Both the position numbers and the translations under genes were made by a program. A stretch of DNA of 64,000 bases from Streptomyces uncialis (GTDB lineage Bacteria > Actinomycetota > Actinomycetes > Streptomycetales > Streptomycetaceae): assembly GCF_001905345.1 (NCBI RefSeq), contig NZ_LFBV01000001.1, positions 1,499,321 through 1,563,320 of the forward strand, read 5' to 3'. Below the pieces are notes generated by a model, which worked only from the letters and a program-made list of their open reading frames with translations, was not told the origin of the DNA and made no database searches. Positions 53,425-63,341 of the stretch are shown here, piece by piece (position 1 is the stretch's first letter; each line of letters begins with the position of its first letter).

Positions 53425-54747
53425 GTGGTGACCAGCTCGAAGCGCCGCCTGCCAGACCGGCGCACCTACGTCCTCGACACCAGCGTCCTGCTGGCCGACC
53501 CCAACGCGATGACCCGCTTCGACGAGCACGAAGTCGTCCTGCCGATCGTCGTCGTCACGGAACTGGAGGCCAAACGGCATCACCCGGAGCTCGGGTACTT
53601 CGCCCGGCAGGCACTGCGCCTGCTGGACGACTTCCGGGTCCGGTACGGCCGACTCGACGCCCCGCTCCCGATGGGGGAGCTCGGCGGCACCCTGCGGGTC
53701 GAGCTGAACCACTCCGACCCGGGAGTCCTCCCGGCGGGGTACCGGCTCGGCGACAACGACTCCCGCATCCTCGCGGTGGCCCGCAATCTCCAGGCCGAGG
53801 GGTACGACGTCACCGTCGTCTCCAAGGACCTGCCGCTGCGCATCAAGGCGTCGTCGGTGGGGCTGCTCGCCGAGGAGTACCGCGCGGAGCTCGCCATCAC
53901 GGACTCCGGCTGGACCGGGATGTCCGAGCTGTCGCTCTCCGCCGAACAGGTCGACCTGCTGTTCGAGCAGGACAGCCTGTACGTCCCGGAGGCGGCGGAA
54001 CTCCCGGTGCACACCGGGCTGACGATCCAGTCGGAGCGCGGCAAGGCGCTGGGCCGGATCACCGCCGAGGGCGGTGTGCGGCTGGTGCGCGGGGACCGGG
54101 AGGCGTTCGGGATCAAGGGGCGCAGCGCGGAGCAGCGGATCGCGCTGGATCTGCTGCTCGACCCGGACGTGGGCATCGTGTCGATGGGCGGCCGGGCGGG
54201 TACCGGCAAGTCGGCGCTGGCGCTGTGCGCGGGCCTGGAGGCCGTGATGGAGCGCAGGCAGCATCAGAAGGTGATGGTCTTCCGGCCGTTGTACGCGGTG
54301 GGCGGGCAGGAGCTGGGCTATCTGCCGGGCACCGAGGCCGAGAAGATGAGCCCGTGGGCGCAGGCGGTCTTCGACACGCTGTCGGCGGTGACGAGCCGTG
54401 AGGTGATCGAGGAGATCACCGCGCGGGGGATGCTGGAGGTGCTGCCGCTCACCCATATCCGGGGGCGTTCGCTGCATGACGCGTTCGTGATCGTGGACGA
54501 GGCCCAATCGCTGGAGCGGAACGTCCTGTTGACCGTTCTGTCCCGGATCGGGGCCAATTCCCGGGTGGTCCTCACGCACGATGTGGCGCAGCGGGACAAT
54601 CTGCGGGTCGGCCGCTACGACGGGGTGGTCGCCGTCGTGGAGAAGCTGAAGGGGCATCCCCTCTTCGCCCATGTGACGCTGACGCGTTCGGAGCGTTCGC
54701 AGATCGCGGCCCTGGTGACCGAGATGCTGGAGGACGGGCACCTGTAG
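53425..54747 (+). CDS. PIN-PhoH (PhoH2) family RNase/helicase
   Basis: A 440-residue protein. An N-terminal PIN domain ([42 protein letters not shown] with its acidic residues) is joined to a PhoH ATPase (Walker [15 protein letters not shown] near residue 258, [14 protein letters not shown] as Walker [12 protein letters not shown]). PhoH2 proteins unwind and cut RNA and are often paired with an antitoxin-like gene, of which none is seen here. The start is one of two adjacent GTGs at 53425 and 53428 after GAGGGGG; homologues I recall begin MVTSSKRR. A long hairpin follows the stop. Confidence 0.9.
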   Translation: MVTSSKRRLPDRRTYVLDTSVLLADPNAMTRFDEHEVVLPIVVVTELEAKRHHPELGYFARQALRLLDDFRVRYGRLDAPLPMGELGGTLRVELNHSDPGVLPAGYRLGDNDSRILAVARNLQAEGYDVTVVSKDLPLRIKASSVGLLAEEYRAELAITDSGWTGMSELSLSAEQVDLLFEQDSLYVPEAAELPVHTGLTIQSERGKALGRITAEGGVRLVRGDREAFGIKGRSAEQRIALDLLLDPDVGIVSMGGRAGTGKSALALCAGLEAVMERRQHQKVMVFRPLYAVGGQELGYLPGTEAEKMSPWAQAVFDTLSAVTSREVIEEITARGMLEVLPLTHIRGRSLHDAFVIVDEAQSLERNVLLTVLSRIGANSRVVLTHDVAQRDNLRVGRYDGVVAVVEKLKGHPLFAHVTLTRSERSQIAALVTEMLEDGHL

Positions 54748-54809
54748 GAGGACAGGAGCCGCGTCTTACGGTGTCTCACCGTATTCGCTCCCCTTTGGGG
54801 GGTGTTGGG

Positions 54810-54864
54810 CGCCGCCCGGCGGGCCTCGGAGCTGTGGGAAGCCCGAGAGCTTAGCCGGGCGGCG
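54810..54864 (+). terminator. Long hairpin after PIN-PhoH gene
   Basis: CGCCGCCCGGC (54810-54820) and GCCGGGCGGCG (54854-54864) are perfect complements; CTCGG/CCGAG (54825-54829, 54843-54847) form an inner stem. Confidence 0.7.
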
Positions 54865-54984
54865 TCGTGTCATGGGGCGATTTTCGGTAAAGCCCTGGCC
54901 TGAGCTGGGTGTGAGCTTTCCCACGTAAACGGGAATTGCCTTGCGGTGTACGGCTACGGCAGAGTCTCAGTCCTGTCAGGCCCC

Positions 54985-55210
54985 GCATACGACACTCCCG
55001 GCTGTCCGGCACCTCAGGGTCGCCGGCGCCACAGCGGTCCAGAACTCCATACTGTCGTCGTATGCCGCCCGAGCACCACGGGCCGCTCCCGTCAGGGGAG
55101 TTGTCCACCGGGTCCGTGCCTCCCGTGACCCCGCAGTTCGGAGGCCAGCGCCAAGGGCACGATCGCGTCCGTGAGGGTCACCCGTACGGGCGATGCTGGA
55201 AGGAAATCGT
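54985..55210 (+). promoter_or_regulatory. Structured 5' leader of transglycosylase gene, class unknown
   Basis: GCATAC (54985-54990) can pair with GTATGC (55060-55065) and the next GACA with TGTC (55053-55056), closing a domain of about 80 bases. A second hairpin has CTCCC/GGGAG (55086-55090, 55096-55100) inside CACGG/CCGTG (55078-55082, 55114-55118), and CCTCC/GGAGG forms a third just before the RBS. Cell-wall hydrolase genes in Streptomyces often have long regulatory leaders. The c-di-AMP (ydaO) consensus was not found. Confidence 0.4.
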
Positions 55211-55972
55211 GTGAGCCGGATCTCGGTCCGGGGATTCGCCGTGGCCTCCGCCACCGCGGTCACCACTGTCGGCGCCGTCGTAGGCGTCGCCTCGGGTACC
55301 CCGCAGGATTCCCCGAACGACTTCGAGGCGGCTGCGGCCGGCGCGACCCTCCTCGCGGAAATTCCCACGGGCCAGCAGGCCCAGGTCATGACCTCCTCGC
55401 TGACCCAGCAGGCGGACGCCCAGGCCATCGCCGCCGACTCCGCGGCGAAGAAGGACGCGGAGGAGAACGCCCGCGTCCAGGCGGCCAAGGACGCCGTCAG
55501 CAAGCAGCAGGCCGCCAAGCAGGCCAAGGCGGAGGCCAAGGCCGCCGCCGAGGCCAAGGCGAAGGCCGAGAAGGAGGCCAAGGAGCGCGAGGAGGCCGAG
55601 GAGAAGGAGGCCGCCAGCCGTTCGGCCACCCGGTCCACCTCCGCGACCGGCAGCCTGCCGACGACGGCCAAGGGCTCGTACAGCATCGCCGAGATCCAGT
55701 CGATGGCCCGTGCCGTGGTCCCCGGCGACCAGTACCAGTGCTTCAGCAACATCGTCGACCACGAGTCGGACTGGAACTACAAGGCCGTCAACCCGAGCTC
55801 GGGTGCCTACGGTCTCTTCCAGGCACTGCCCGCCTCCAAGATGATCACGGCGGGCGCCGACTGGCAGACCAACCCGGCCACCCAGATCAAGTGGGGCCTC
55901 AGCTACATGGAGGAGCGCTACGGGAGCCCCTGCGGCGCCTGGGACTTCTGGCAGGCCAACCGCTGGTACTGA
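55211..55972 (+). CDS. Secreted lytic transglycosylase (SLT domain) with coiled coil
   Basis: A 253-residue exported protein. The GTG at 55211 follows GGAAGGA and opens a signal segment (GFAVASATAVTTVGAVVGVASG). An Ala/Lys/Glu-rich coiled coil runs from about residue 70 to 140. A Ser/Thr linker leads to a C-terminal SLT domain (IQSMARAVVPG, CFSNIVDHESDWNYKAVNPSSGAYGLFQALP), with the catalytic Glu in DHESDW, ending ACDFWQANRWY-like (AWDFWQANRWY). Such enzymes cut peptidoglycan glycan strands during growth or spore germination. It is preceded by a 220-base structured leader and followed by two hairpins. Confidence 0.88.
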   Translation: MSRISVRGFAVASATAVTTVGAVVGVASGTPQDSPNDFEAAAAGATLLAEIPTGQQAQVMTSSLTQQADAQAIAADSAAKKDAEENARVQAAKDAVSKQQAAKQAKAEAKAAAEAKAKAEKEAKEREEAEEKEAASRSATRSTSATGSLPTTAKGSYSIAEIQSMARAVVPGDQYQCFSNIVDHESDWNYKAVNPSSGAYGLFQALPASKMITAGADWQTNPATQIKWGLSYMEERYGSPCGAWDFWQANRWY

Positions 55973-55995
55973 CCGGCCGCTGAACCGCACCCCGG

Positions 55996-56069
55996 CCCGG
56001 TCCGCCCGACCGGACCGGGGAGCACCGCTCAACCTTTCCGAGCCCCTCACCGTCCTTCGGTGCGGGGCT
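55996..56069 (+). terminator. Tandem hairpins after transglycosylase gene
   Basis: CCCGGTCCG with CGGACCGGG (55996-56019) forms a perfect 9-bp stem. AGCCCC/GGGGCT with CACCG/CGGTG inside (56041-56069) forms a second. Confidence 0.65.
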
Positions 56070-56175
56070 TCGGCCATGTACGGTTGGGCGGGCTCCGGGG
56101 ACCCCGGGGGGATCGGTGAGCGGGAAACGCGGCGCACGCGCACAGCGGGACGGACGCCGGGAAAAGGTACGGATC

Positions 56176-57621
56176 ATGTCACGAGTACCAGCCTGGCTGG
56201 GCCGGTTGGGGTCCGGGCTGACCCACCTCGGCGCCCAGTGGGAGGCGCGCCGCGCCGCCGCCGAGCGCCGCGGCGACCCCGACTACCCCGACGACGGCGA
56301 CCCGCGCACCCGCCGTACGGATGACCACGGCCGCGCGGCGGGTGACACGAGCCCGCGCCCGGCCGTCGACGACCCGGACGCCGGACCCGCGACCCCCGTC
56401 ACCTATCTGCCGGCCCTCGCCGCCCGGCCCGACCCGGCCGCCGCCGTGCCCTGGGGGCTGAGGGTCGCCGCCGAGGTCGGCTGGCGACTGCTCGTCCTCG
56501 CGGGCACGTTGTGGGTGCTGATGCGGGTCATCAGCGCCGTGCAGCTCGTCGTCCTCGCGTTCGTCGCCGCGCTGCTCATCACCGCCCTGCTCCAGCCGAC
56601 CGTCGCCAAGCTCCGCCGCCACGGGGTGCCCCGCGGACCGGCGACCGCGCTCACTGCGATCCTCGGGTTCGTCTTCCTCGGGCTCGTCGGCTGGTTCGTG
56701 GTGTGGCAGGTCATGGAGAACATCGACAATCTCTCCGGCCAGGTCCAGAACGGCATCGACGACCTGCGCGACTGGCTGCTCAACAGCCCGTTCCATGTCA
56801 CCGAGGACCAGATCAACGACATCGCGGGATCCCTGCGGGACGCCGTGGGGGCCAACACCGACTCGATAACGTCCGCCGGGCTGGAGGGCGTCACCGTCAT
56901 CGTCGAGGCCCTGACCGGCATCCTGCTGACGATGTTCTCGACGCTGTTCCTGCTGTACGACGGACGCCGCATCTGGGAGTGGGTCCTCAAGCTGGTGCCG
57001 AGCGCCGCGCGCGGCGGGATCGCCGGGGCCGGACCGCGGGCCTGGCGGACCCTCACCGCGTATGTGCGCGGCACGGTGATCGTGGCCCTCATCGACGCGG
57101 TGTTCATCGGGCTCGGGATCTACGGCCTCGGGGTGCCGATGGCGGTGCCGCTCGCGGTGTTCATCTTCCTGTTCGCGTTCATCCCGCTGGTCGGCGCGGT
57201 GGTGTCCGGGGCGCTGGCGGTGGTCGTCGCGCTGGTCACCCAGGGGGTGGTCACCGCGGCGCTGACGCTCGGGGTGGTGCTGATGGTGCAGCAGATCGAA
57301 GGGCACATCCTCCAGCCGTTCATCCTCGGCCGGGCCGTACGGGTGCATCCGCTCGCGGTGGTGCTCGCGGTCGCCACCGGGGGCATGGTCGCGGGGATCG
57401 GCGGCGCGGTCGTCGCGGTGCCGCTGGTCGCGGTGACCAACACGGTCGTCGGCTATCTGCGCACCTACGCGCGGGAGTACGCGCTGCGGGACTCGCCGCC
57501 GCCGCACGGCGCCACCGCGCTGGGCATCGCACCCGTCCAGCCCGGGTCGGCCCCGGACATGTCGCTGGAGAAACCCGCTCCGGGGACGCCGCCGTCGCCC
57601 GCCGACCGCCCGGACGGCTGA
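56176..57621 (+). CDS. AI-2E family (PerM-type) transporter
   Basis: A 481-residue membrane protein. After 90 disordered residues it has about eight hydrophobic segments, with the family pattern LLQPTVAKLRRHGVPRGPATAL after the second, a periplasmic-type region, and the C-terminal VFIFLFAFIPLVGAVVSG, VQQIEGHILQPFILGRAVRVHPL and GGMVAGIGGAVVAVPLVAVT. The name comes from one E. coli member; for most relatives the substrate is unknown, and some act as Na+/H+ antiporters. The ATG at 56176 follows AAGG; an in-frame ATG 20 codons upstream is less likely. Confidence 0.85.
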   Translation: MSRVPAWLGRLGSGLTHLGAQWEARRAAAERRGDPDYPDDGDPRTRRTDDHGRAAGDTSPRPAVDDPDAGPATPVTYLPALAARPDPAAAVPWGLRVAAEVGWRLLVLAGTLWVLMRVISAVQLVVLAFVAALLITALLQPTVAKLRRHGVPRGPATALTAILGFVFLGLVGWFVVWQVMENIDNLSGQVQNGIDDLRDWLLNSPFHVTEDQINDIAGSLRDAVGANTDSITSAGLEGVTVIVEALTGILLTMFSTLFLLYDGRRIWEWVLKLVPSAARGGIAGAGPRAWRTLTAYVRGTVIVALIDAVFIGLGIYGLGVPMAVPLAVFIFLFAFIPLVGAVVSGALAVVVALVTQGVVTAALTLGVVLMVQQIEGHILQPFILGRAVRVHPLAVVLAVATGGMVAGIGGAVVAVPLVAVTNTVVGYLRTYAREYALRDSPPPHGATALGIAPVQPGSAPDMSLEKPAPGTPPSPADRPDG

Positions 57622-57664
57622 CGCCCCCTCATCCGTACCCGACCGGCGCGGACCGCGTACGGGC

Positions 57665-57703
57665 AAGGGCCCGGCAACGGCTGTCCGCCGCTGCCGGGCC
57701 CTT
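57665..57703. terminator. Bidirectional terminator between AI-2E and ahpD genes
   Basis: AAGGGCCCGGCA (57665-57676) and TGCCGGGCCCTT (57692-57703) form a perfect 12-bp stem between convergent genes. Confidence 0.8.
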
Positions 57704-57720
57704 CCCCGGTTGTGTCGCGC

Positions 57721-58254
57721 TCAGCCGCGCAGGACGGCCTCGGAGTCCAGCGTGACGCCGATCGCCTGGATCACCGAGGCGATCTTGAACGCCTCCTGGA
57801 TCACCTCGCGGTCGACCCCGGCCTTGCGGAGCACCTGCTCATGCGAGTCGAGGCACTGGCCGCAGCCGTTGATCGCGGACACCGCGAGGGACCACAGCTC
57901 GAAGTCGGTCTTCTCGACACCGGGGTTGCCGATGACGTTCATCCGCAGCCCGGCGCGCAGCGTGCCGTACTCCGGGTCCGACAGCAGATGCCGGGTGCGG
58001 TAGAAGACGTTGTTCATCGCCATGATCGCGGCGGCGGACTTCGCGGCGGTGTACGCCTCGGGGGAGAGGTTGGCCTTGGCCTCGGGCTCCAGCTCACGCA
58101 GCACGATCGGGGAGCGGGAGGCGATCGCGCAGGCCAGCACCGTGCCCCACAGCTGCTGCTGCGGGAGGTCGCTGTTGCCGATCACCGAACCGAGGTTCAG
58201 CCGCAGGTCCTTGGCGTAGTCCGGTATCGCGGACTTCAGCTCGTCGAGGGCCAT
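57721..58254 (-). CDS. ahpD: Alkyl hydroperoxide reductase AhpD
   Basis: A 177-residue protein. The CxxC redox centre is [11 protein letters not shown] (Cys131, Cys134) with the following His, as in AhpD of Mycobacterium, which reduces AhpC and shows weak peroxidase activity itself. The preferred start is the ATG at 58252-58254 (MALDELKSA); a GTG two codons upstream overlaps the ahpC stop. The gene is directly downstream of ahpC in one operon. Confidence 0.95.
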   Translation of the reverse strand: MALDELKSAIPDYAKDLRLNLGSVIGNSDLPQQQLWGTVLACAIASRSPIVLRELEPEAKANLSPEAYTAAKSAAAIMAMNNVFYRTRHLLSDPEYGTLRAGLRMNVIGNPGVEKTDFELWSLAVSAINGCGQCLDSHEQVLRKAGVDREVIQEAFKIASVIQAIGVTLDSEAVLRG

Positions 58255-58256
58255 GG

Positions 58257-58811
58257 TCACTCACCGGCCAGGAGCGCGACCGGGTCCAGGGTGGTCTCGC
58301 CCTTGCTCCAGTTGCACGGGCACAGCTCGTCCGTCTGGAGGGCGTCGAGGACCCGCAGGACCTCCTTGGGGTTACGGCCGACGGAGCCCGCGGTCACCAT
58401 GGTGAACTGGATCTCGTTGTTGGGGTCGACGATGAACACGGCGCGCTGCGCGAAGCCGTCCTCGCCCTCGACGCCGCAGTCCCGCATGAGCTGGTGCTTG
58501 GAGTCCGCGAGCATCGGGAAGGGCAGGTCACGCAGGTCGGCGTGGTCCTTGCGCCAGGCGTGGTGCACGAACTCCGAGTCGCCGGAGGCGCCGAGGATCT
58601 GCGCGTCACGGTCGGCGAACTCGTCGTTCAGCTTGCCGAACGCGGCGATCTCCGTCGGGCACACGAAGGTGAAGTCCTTCGGCCAGAAGAACACCACGCG
58701 CCACTTGCCCTCGTAGGTCTTGTGGTCGATCTGCGCGAACTCCTGGCCGGTCTCCAGCGAGACACAGGCAGTCAGGTCGTACAGGGGGAACTGGTCACCG
58801 ACAGTGAGCAC
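58257..58811 (-). CDS. ahpC: Alkyl hydroperoxide reductase AhpC (peroxiredoxin)
   Basis: A 184-residue 2-Cys peroxiredoxin. The peroxidatic Cys51 is in [11 protein letters not shown] and the resolving cysteines 164 and 166 in DELCPCNW, as in actinobacterial AhpC. It reduces organic peroxides and H2O2 and is recharged by AhpD. The GTG at 58809-58811 follows GGAG. It is divergent from oxyR, whose product is its known activator in Streptomyces. Confidence 0.96.
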   Translation of the reverse strand: MLTVGDQFPLYDLTACVSLETGQEFAQIDHKTYEGKWRVVFFWPKDFTFVCPTEIAAFGKLNDEFADRDAQILGASGDSEFVHHAWRKDHADLRDLPFPMLADSKHQLMRDCGVEGEDGFAQRAVFIVDPNNEIQFTMVTAGSVGRNPKEVLRVLDALQTDELCPCNWSKGETTLDPVALLAGE

Positions 58812-58883
58812 GGGGGTAACTCCATGGGGCGTGAGGGTTTGGACAAATCCACCCTGTCACACAGCGCGACCGCCGGTGAAATC

Positions 58884-58905
58884 GATCAGTACGGTCACTG
58901 TGATC
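58884..58905. promoter_or_regulatory. Dyad in ahpC-oxyR intergenic region, candidate OxyR site
   Basis: GATCA (58884-58888) and TGATC (58901-58905) flank 12 bases between the divergent ahpC and oxyR genes, and a further GATCA occurs at 58915-58919. The location is right for OxyR, but the arms are short. Confidence 0.35.
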
Positions 58906-59017
58906 CGGTTCGCCGATCAATGCGGCCGGATGGTACATCTGGGGGAACGGTACGTTCCGGGCAGGTCCGGGGCGGTCCCGGCCCCCGGGGCCGGGCCGTG
59001 ATCGGAGGAACGAATCA

Positions 59018-59986
59018 GTGGCCGGGAAGCCGGGCGCCCTGCGAGCGGGCGCTGTCAGCCGGGGCAAGCAGCCCAGTATCGCCCAGCTCCGGGCCTTCGC
59101 CGCGGTCGCCGAGCATCTGCACTTCCGGGACGCGGCGGCGGCCATCGGGATGAGCCAGCCCGCGCTGTCCGGCGCGGTCTCCGCGCTGGAGGACGTGCTC
59201 GGGGTCCAGCTCCTCGAACGCACCACCCGCAAGGTGCTGCTTTCGCCCGCCGGGGAACGGCTCGCCTGGCGTGCCAAGGGCGTGCTGGACGCGGTCGGTG
59301 ACCTCCTGGAGGAGGCCGCGGCCGTCCGCGCGCCGTTCACCGGGACACTGCGGCTCGGGGTGATCCCCACGGTCGCGCCCTATCTGCTGCCGACGGTGCT
59401 GCGGCTCGCCCACGACACCTATCCGTCGCTGGAGCTGGAGGTCCACGAGGAGCAGACGGCCTCCCTCGTCGACGGACTCACCGGCGGACGGCTCGACCTG
59501 CTGCTGCTCGCGGTGCCGCTCGGGGTGCCCGGGGTGACCGAGCTGCCCCTCTTCGAGGAGGACTTCGTGCTCGTCACCCCGGCCGAGCACGAGCTCGCGG
59601 GGCGCGAGGGGATCGCCCGGGACGCGCTGCGCGGGCTCGATCTGCTGCTGCTCGACGAGGGCCACTGTCTGCGGGACCAGGCGCTGGAGGTGTGCCGGCA
59701 CGCGGGGCGGGCGGAGGGTCCGGTGACGACGACCGCCGCCGGGCTGTCGACCCTGGTCCAGCTGGTCGCCGGGGGGCTGGGGGTCACGCTGCTGCCGCGG
59801 ACGGCGGTGCCGGTGGAGACCGCGCGGGACGTGCGGCTGCGGACGGGGCGGTTCGCGGAGCCGGCGCCCAGCCGGCGGGTCGCGCTGGTGATGCGGACGG
59901 GGGCCGCGCGGGGCGCCGAGTACGGCGAGCTGGCGCACGCGTTGCGCGAACGCCTCGCGGGACTGCCGGTCCGGGTCCTCCGTTAG
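59018..59986 (+). CDS. oxyR: OxyR, LysR-family peroxide sensor
   Basis: A 322-residue LysR regulator. The HTH is at about 20-80 (LRAFAAVAEHLHFRDAA, MSQPALSGAVSALEDVLG), and the redox pair is present in GHCLRDQALEVC (Cys217, Cys226). On oxidation it activates ahpCD and its own gene. The GTG at 59018 follows GGAGGA; the first 17 residues before the HTH are a short extension. It is divergent from ahpC. Repeat island 4 begins about ten bases after its stop. Confidence 0.93.
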   Translation: MAGKPGALRAGAVSRGKQPSIAQLRAFAAVAEHLHFRDAAAAIGMSQPALSGAVSALEDVLGVQLLERTTRKVLLSPAGERLAWRAKGVLDAVGDLLEEAAAVRAPFTGTLRLGVIPTVAPYLLPTVLRLAHDTYPSLELEVHEEQTASLVDGLTGGRLDLLLLAVPLGVPGVTELPLFEEDFVLVTPAEHELAGREGIARDALRGLDLLLLDEGHCLRDQALEVCRHAGRAEGPVTTTAAGLSTLVQLVAGGLGVTLLPRTAVPVETARDVRLRTGRFAEPAPSRRVALVMRTGAARGAEYGELAHALRERLAGLPVRVLR

Positions 59987-59994
59987 GCCCCGTC

Positions 59995-60870
59995 GCTCGC
60001 GCCTTCGAGGTCTGCCCGGCGGGACGCACTCCGTTCCTGTGCCGTCGCTTGTGGGGTGCGCAGTTCCCCGCGGGTCGCCTTCGCTTGCGCTTCCTAGGTC
60101 TGTCCGGGTGGGCGCGCTTGTTCCTGTGCCGTCGTTCGGTGGGTTTGCGCAGTTCCCCGCGCCCCTTTGGGGCGCATCCGGTCGGTTCTTCGGGTCGGTG
60201 CCGGTCGGGATTCTCCGTCCTCGATCCGACACGCTCGGTAAGCCGTTACGTTGCCCGACTGAAGAGCATCGGAGTCTGCGAGCAGAGATTCCCGCCCACC
60301 CCCTCCCGCAGCAGCGCGACTGCGGGAGGAGGGTGCTTTGAACGCCGACCCCGGTCGCTGACAGCCCGCAGCCGGACGAAAGCCCCGGGCGGGCGCCCCC
60401 AAAGGGGCGCGGGGAACTGCGCGAAGACGAGGACCGTCCCGCACCCGAAGAAGCGACCGCACTGGGGCACCACCCAGGGGCGCGGGGAACTGCGCGAAGA
60501 CGAGGACCGTCCCGCACCCGAAGAAGCGACCGCACTGGGGCACCACCCAGGGGCGCGGGGAACTGCGCGAAGACGAGGACCGTCCCGCACCCGAGGGACA
60601 ACCGCAATGGGGCACCACCCAGGGGCGCGGGGAACTGCGCACCCCCGGACAACCTGTGCAGGAACAAGTCCGCCCAGGTGGGGAACCCCAGGGGCGCGGG
60701 GAACTGCGCACCCCACGAGCGACCCGCACGGGACAAGTGCGCCCAGCCGGACAGACCTCGCAAGCGCAAGCGAAGGCGACCCGCGGGGAACTGCGCACCC
60801 CACGAGCGACCCGGACAGGACAAGTGCGCCCAGCCGGACAGACCTCGGAAGCACAAGCGGAACCGGTACG
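59995..60870. repeat. Repeat island 4 with conserved core (plus orientation)
   Basis: The gap 59987-60944 between convergent genes contains no gene. Left-pointing units run from 59995 to 60160 and end in GCGCCCCTTTGGGGCGC. The core lies at 60178-60350; it shares both blocks with islands 2 and 3 and carries an extra hairpin CCCTCCCGCAG/CTGCGGGAGG. Right-pointing units start at 60403, 60476, 60549, 60621 and 60690 (periods 73, 73, 72 and 69), then give way to the CAAGCGCAAGCGAAGGCG motif to about 60870. Confidence 0.85.
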
Positions 60871-60888
60871 GGGACAAGGACGGGCTGA

Positions 60889-60923
60889 GGGGCCCCGGGC
60901 TCCTGGAGGGAACCCGGGGCCCC
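60889..60923 (-). terminator. Terminator of ABC transporter operon
   Basis: GGGGCCCCGGG (60889-60899) and CCCGGGGCCCC (60913-60923) form a perfect 11-bp stem, 22 bases beyond the permease stop. Confidence 0.75.
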
Positions 60924-60944
60924 GGGAAAGGGGGACCCGGAGGG

Positions 60945-63341
60945 CTACTCCGTGCGGAGGCCCTCCGGCCGCATCAGGCGGAACAACGCCGGCATGCTCA
61001 GCGCAGTCACCAGGAACACCACCCCCGCCGCGATCCCGGTCATCGCCCACAGACTGTCCCAGTCGACCCGGATGCTCTCCCGCGTCATCGTGAGCAGCAC
61101 CGCGCCGAGACCCAGTCCCACGATCACCGCCAGCACCAGCCCCAGCGCGATCGGGACCGCCGCCTGCCACAGCACGGACCACGCCAGGGTCCGCCGCCGC
61201 GTCCCGAACGCGACCAGCACCGACAGCAGCTTCTTGCGCTCGCGCAACTGCTCGATCTGGGAGATCAGCAGACTCGCGCCGATCAGCATCAGCACACAGG
61301 ACGCCCCGATGGACAGTCCGGTGCGGATGTTCTCGAACGGCTCGGCCCTCTGCGGCGCGTTGTACGTCGAGGGGGAGGCGAACGGGCTCAGCTGGGCCGT
61401 CGCCGTACGCGCGTACTCGTACGCGTCCGGCTGGTCCTCGTCGATCTGGATGAACACCCTCGGGTGGAGCGCGCCGGCCGTGTCGTCCGGGAACGCCCCG
61501 GGGGTCACGAGGAACCCGTCCCGGCTGTATCCGGTGGGGTCGGGCGCCGGTTCGGCCTTGGTGAGCCGTCCGGGCAGCCGCCACGGGGCCTCCGCGCCCT
61601 TGAACATCTCGGACGAGGGGTCCAGATAGAGCGTGCCGCCCCGGTCCGCCAGCTTCTTGGTCCGCTTGCCGCTGTCGGTGGCGGAGTCGATCAGGAAGGT
61701 GTCACCGTCACGGCACGACGGCAGCTTCGCCACCTCGCGCAGCACCTCGCATCCGCCGACCGTGATCGGCACCGAGCTGTCGGAGTCCTTGCGGTGGCCC
61801 CCGGCCCAGCCCATGGCCATCGCGACGGTCCGCTCCACCCCGGTCGTGCCCGACAGCTTGCGCTCGGCGTCGGACACGGACACCGACTCGGGCAGATAGA
61901 CGTCCATCTGGGCGCGGACCGGGCCCTGGCCGGGAATCGTGTAGTCGTCCTCGATCCCGGCGAACAGCATCTGGAGGGCGACCGCTCCGGCGACGGCCAC
62001 GGCGATGCCGTTGACCATCCGGGCGGCGTTCCCGCTGCTGAGCTGGAGCCGCCGGACGGCCAGCTGCCAGGCCACCGGCCCGGCCCCGAGCCTGCCGACC
62101 AGGGCCTCGACGGCCCAGGGCAGCAGCGCGGTGATCCCGACGAGCAGCAGGACCGTACCGCCGACGACGAGGTACGTGTTGAAGAACCCGCCCTCCGAGC
62201 CTTGTCCGAACATCGGGACGAGCATCAGCAGTCCGAGGAACGGCACCAGCAGCCGCCACCACAGCTTGCGCGGTTTGGGCGCGGACGTCCGGACGACACC
62301 GAGCGGCTCGATGACGACCCCGCGCAGCGCGAACAGCGTCACGGCCACCGCGGCGACCGGCACGGACACCAGTACCAGCGCGACGAGCGCGGGGGTGGGG
62401 CTGAGGTCCTCGGGGAAGACGGAGATCCGCTCGACGGTGACCCGCTCGGCCAGCTGCCGGCCGGCGAGGAACATCCCGACGCCGAAGAGGAGTCCGAGCA
62501 GCGCGCCCGCGACCGTCTCGCCCGCCGCGATCCGGCGGGTCATCCGCGCGTCCGAGCCGACCAGGCGCAGCGCGGCCAGCCGCCGGTCCCGCCGTTCCCC
62601 GCCGAAGCGGACGGCCGTGGCGATGAACACCATGACCGGCATCAGCAGGACCACCAGGATGATCACGACCAGCAGCATCAGGATGGGGTCCAGCGGCTCT
62701 TTGAGCGTCTTGGCGCCGAAGCTGTCGATCCGTGTCGCGAGGGATTCGTCGGCCGTGAGGCCGTCGAGCTCGCCGGACCCCGCGTAGTAGAGGAGTTCGG
62801 CCGGGCCGATCAGCCCCTCGTCGGCGACGGTGCCGCTGATCCGGTACGGAAGGCGGTCCTTCAGCAGCTTTCCGTCCGGCGAGGCCAGCAGCTCGCGCAG
62901 GGCGGGGGAGACGTGCATCTCGCCCACGGCCGGGAACGCGCCGAGCCCGGGCGGCAGCGGGGCTCGCGGCCCCTCCGCCTTGAGGAGCCGTCCGCGGACG
63001 TCCCTGTCCCGGAAGGACGTGTCGGCCGGGGCCGTCAGCAGGGTGTTGTCCGCCTTGGCCAGCGGCTTGCCGGAGTACGACGTGTCCAACCGGGCGTCAC
63101 CGCGGGCGGTGCGCTCGGCCAGGGCCTCCGGCACCGACGTGGTGAGCAGCAGCATGGCCGCCCCGAGGCCCACCCCGATCGCGGTGAGGAGTGTCCGGAC
63201 CCAGGACTCCCGGCCGCCGGTGAAGGCGAACTTCACCCCCATCCCCAGATCACGGGTCCATCCGCTCACCAGGCCCCCGCGCGCGGGCGGGGCGGCCGGC
63301 CGCGCCACCGCGGGCCGGGCGGGTGTCCGCGTACCGGTCAT
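60945..63341 (-). CDS. FtsX-like ABC transporter permease
   Basis: A 798-residue membrane protein. It has two FtsX-type domains in series: an N-terminal helix (WVRTLLTAIGVGLGAAMLLLTTSVPEAL), a large extracellular part, three helices around 210-340, then a second set with another extracellular part and three C-terminal helices. This is the MacB/LolC-related Type VII ABC class, which uses ATP to move lipids, peptides or to signal across the envelope rather than import solutes. The start codon overlaps the ATPase stop (ATGA). Such pairs often sit beside a two-component system, not seen here. Confidence 0.9.
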   Translation of the reverse strand: MTGTRTPARPAVARPAAPPARGGLVSGWTRDLGMGVKFAFTGGRESWVRTLLTAIGVGLGAAMLLLTTSVPEALAERTARGDARLDTSYSGKPLAKADNTLLTAPADTSFRDRDVRGRLLKAEGPRAPLPPGLGAFPAVGEMHVSPALRELLASPDGKLLKDRLPYRISGTVADEGLIGPAELLYYAGSGELDGLTADESLATRIDSFGAKTLKEPLDPILMLLVVIILVVLLMPVMVFIATAVRFGGERRDRRLAALRLVGSDARMTRRIAAGETVAGALLGLLFGVGMFLAGRQLAERVTVERISVFPEDLSPTPALVALVLVSVPVAAVAVTLFALRGVVIEPLGVVRTSAPKPRKLWWRLLVPFLGLLMLVPMFGQGSEGGFFNTYLVVGGTVLLLVGITALLPWAVEALVGRLGAGPVAWQLAVRRLQLSSGNAARMVNGIAVAVAGAVALQMLFAGIEDDYTIPGQGPVRAQMDVYLPESVSVSDAERKLSGTTGVERTVAMAMGWAGGHRKDSDSSVPITVGGCEVLREVAKLPSCRDGDTFLIDSATDSGKRTKKLADRGGTLYLDPSSEMFKGAEAPWRLPGRLTKAEPAPDPTGYSRDGFLVTPGAFPDDTAGALHPRVFIQIDEDQPDAYEYARTATAQLSPFASPSTYNAPQRAEPFENIRTGLSIGASCVLMLIGASLLISQIEQLRERKKLLSVLVAFGTRRRTLAWSVLWQAAVPIALGLVLAVIVGLGLGAVLLTMTRESIRVDWDSLWAMTGIAAGVVFLVTALSMPALFRLMRPEGLRTE

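Noticed and set aside
54985..55210. c-di-AMP (ydaO) riboswitch before the transglycosylase gene
   Set aside because: The expected GGGGTGAATC-like and CCGACAGC-like conserved blocks are not present, although the location would fit.
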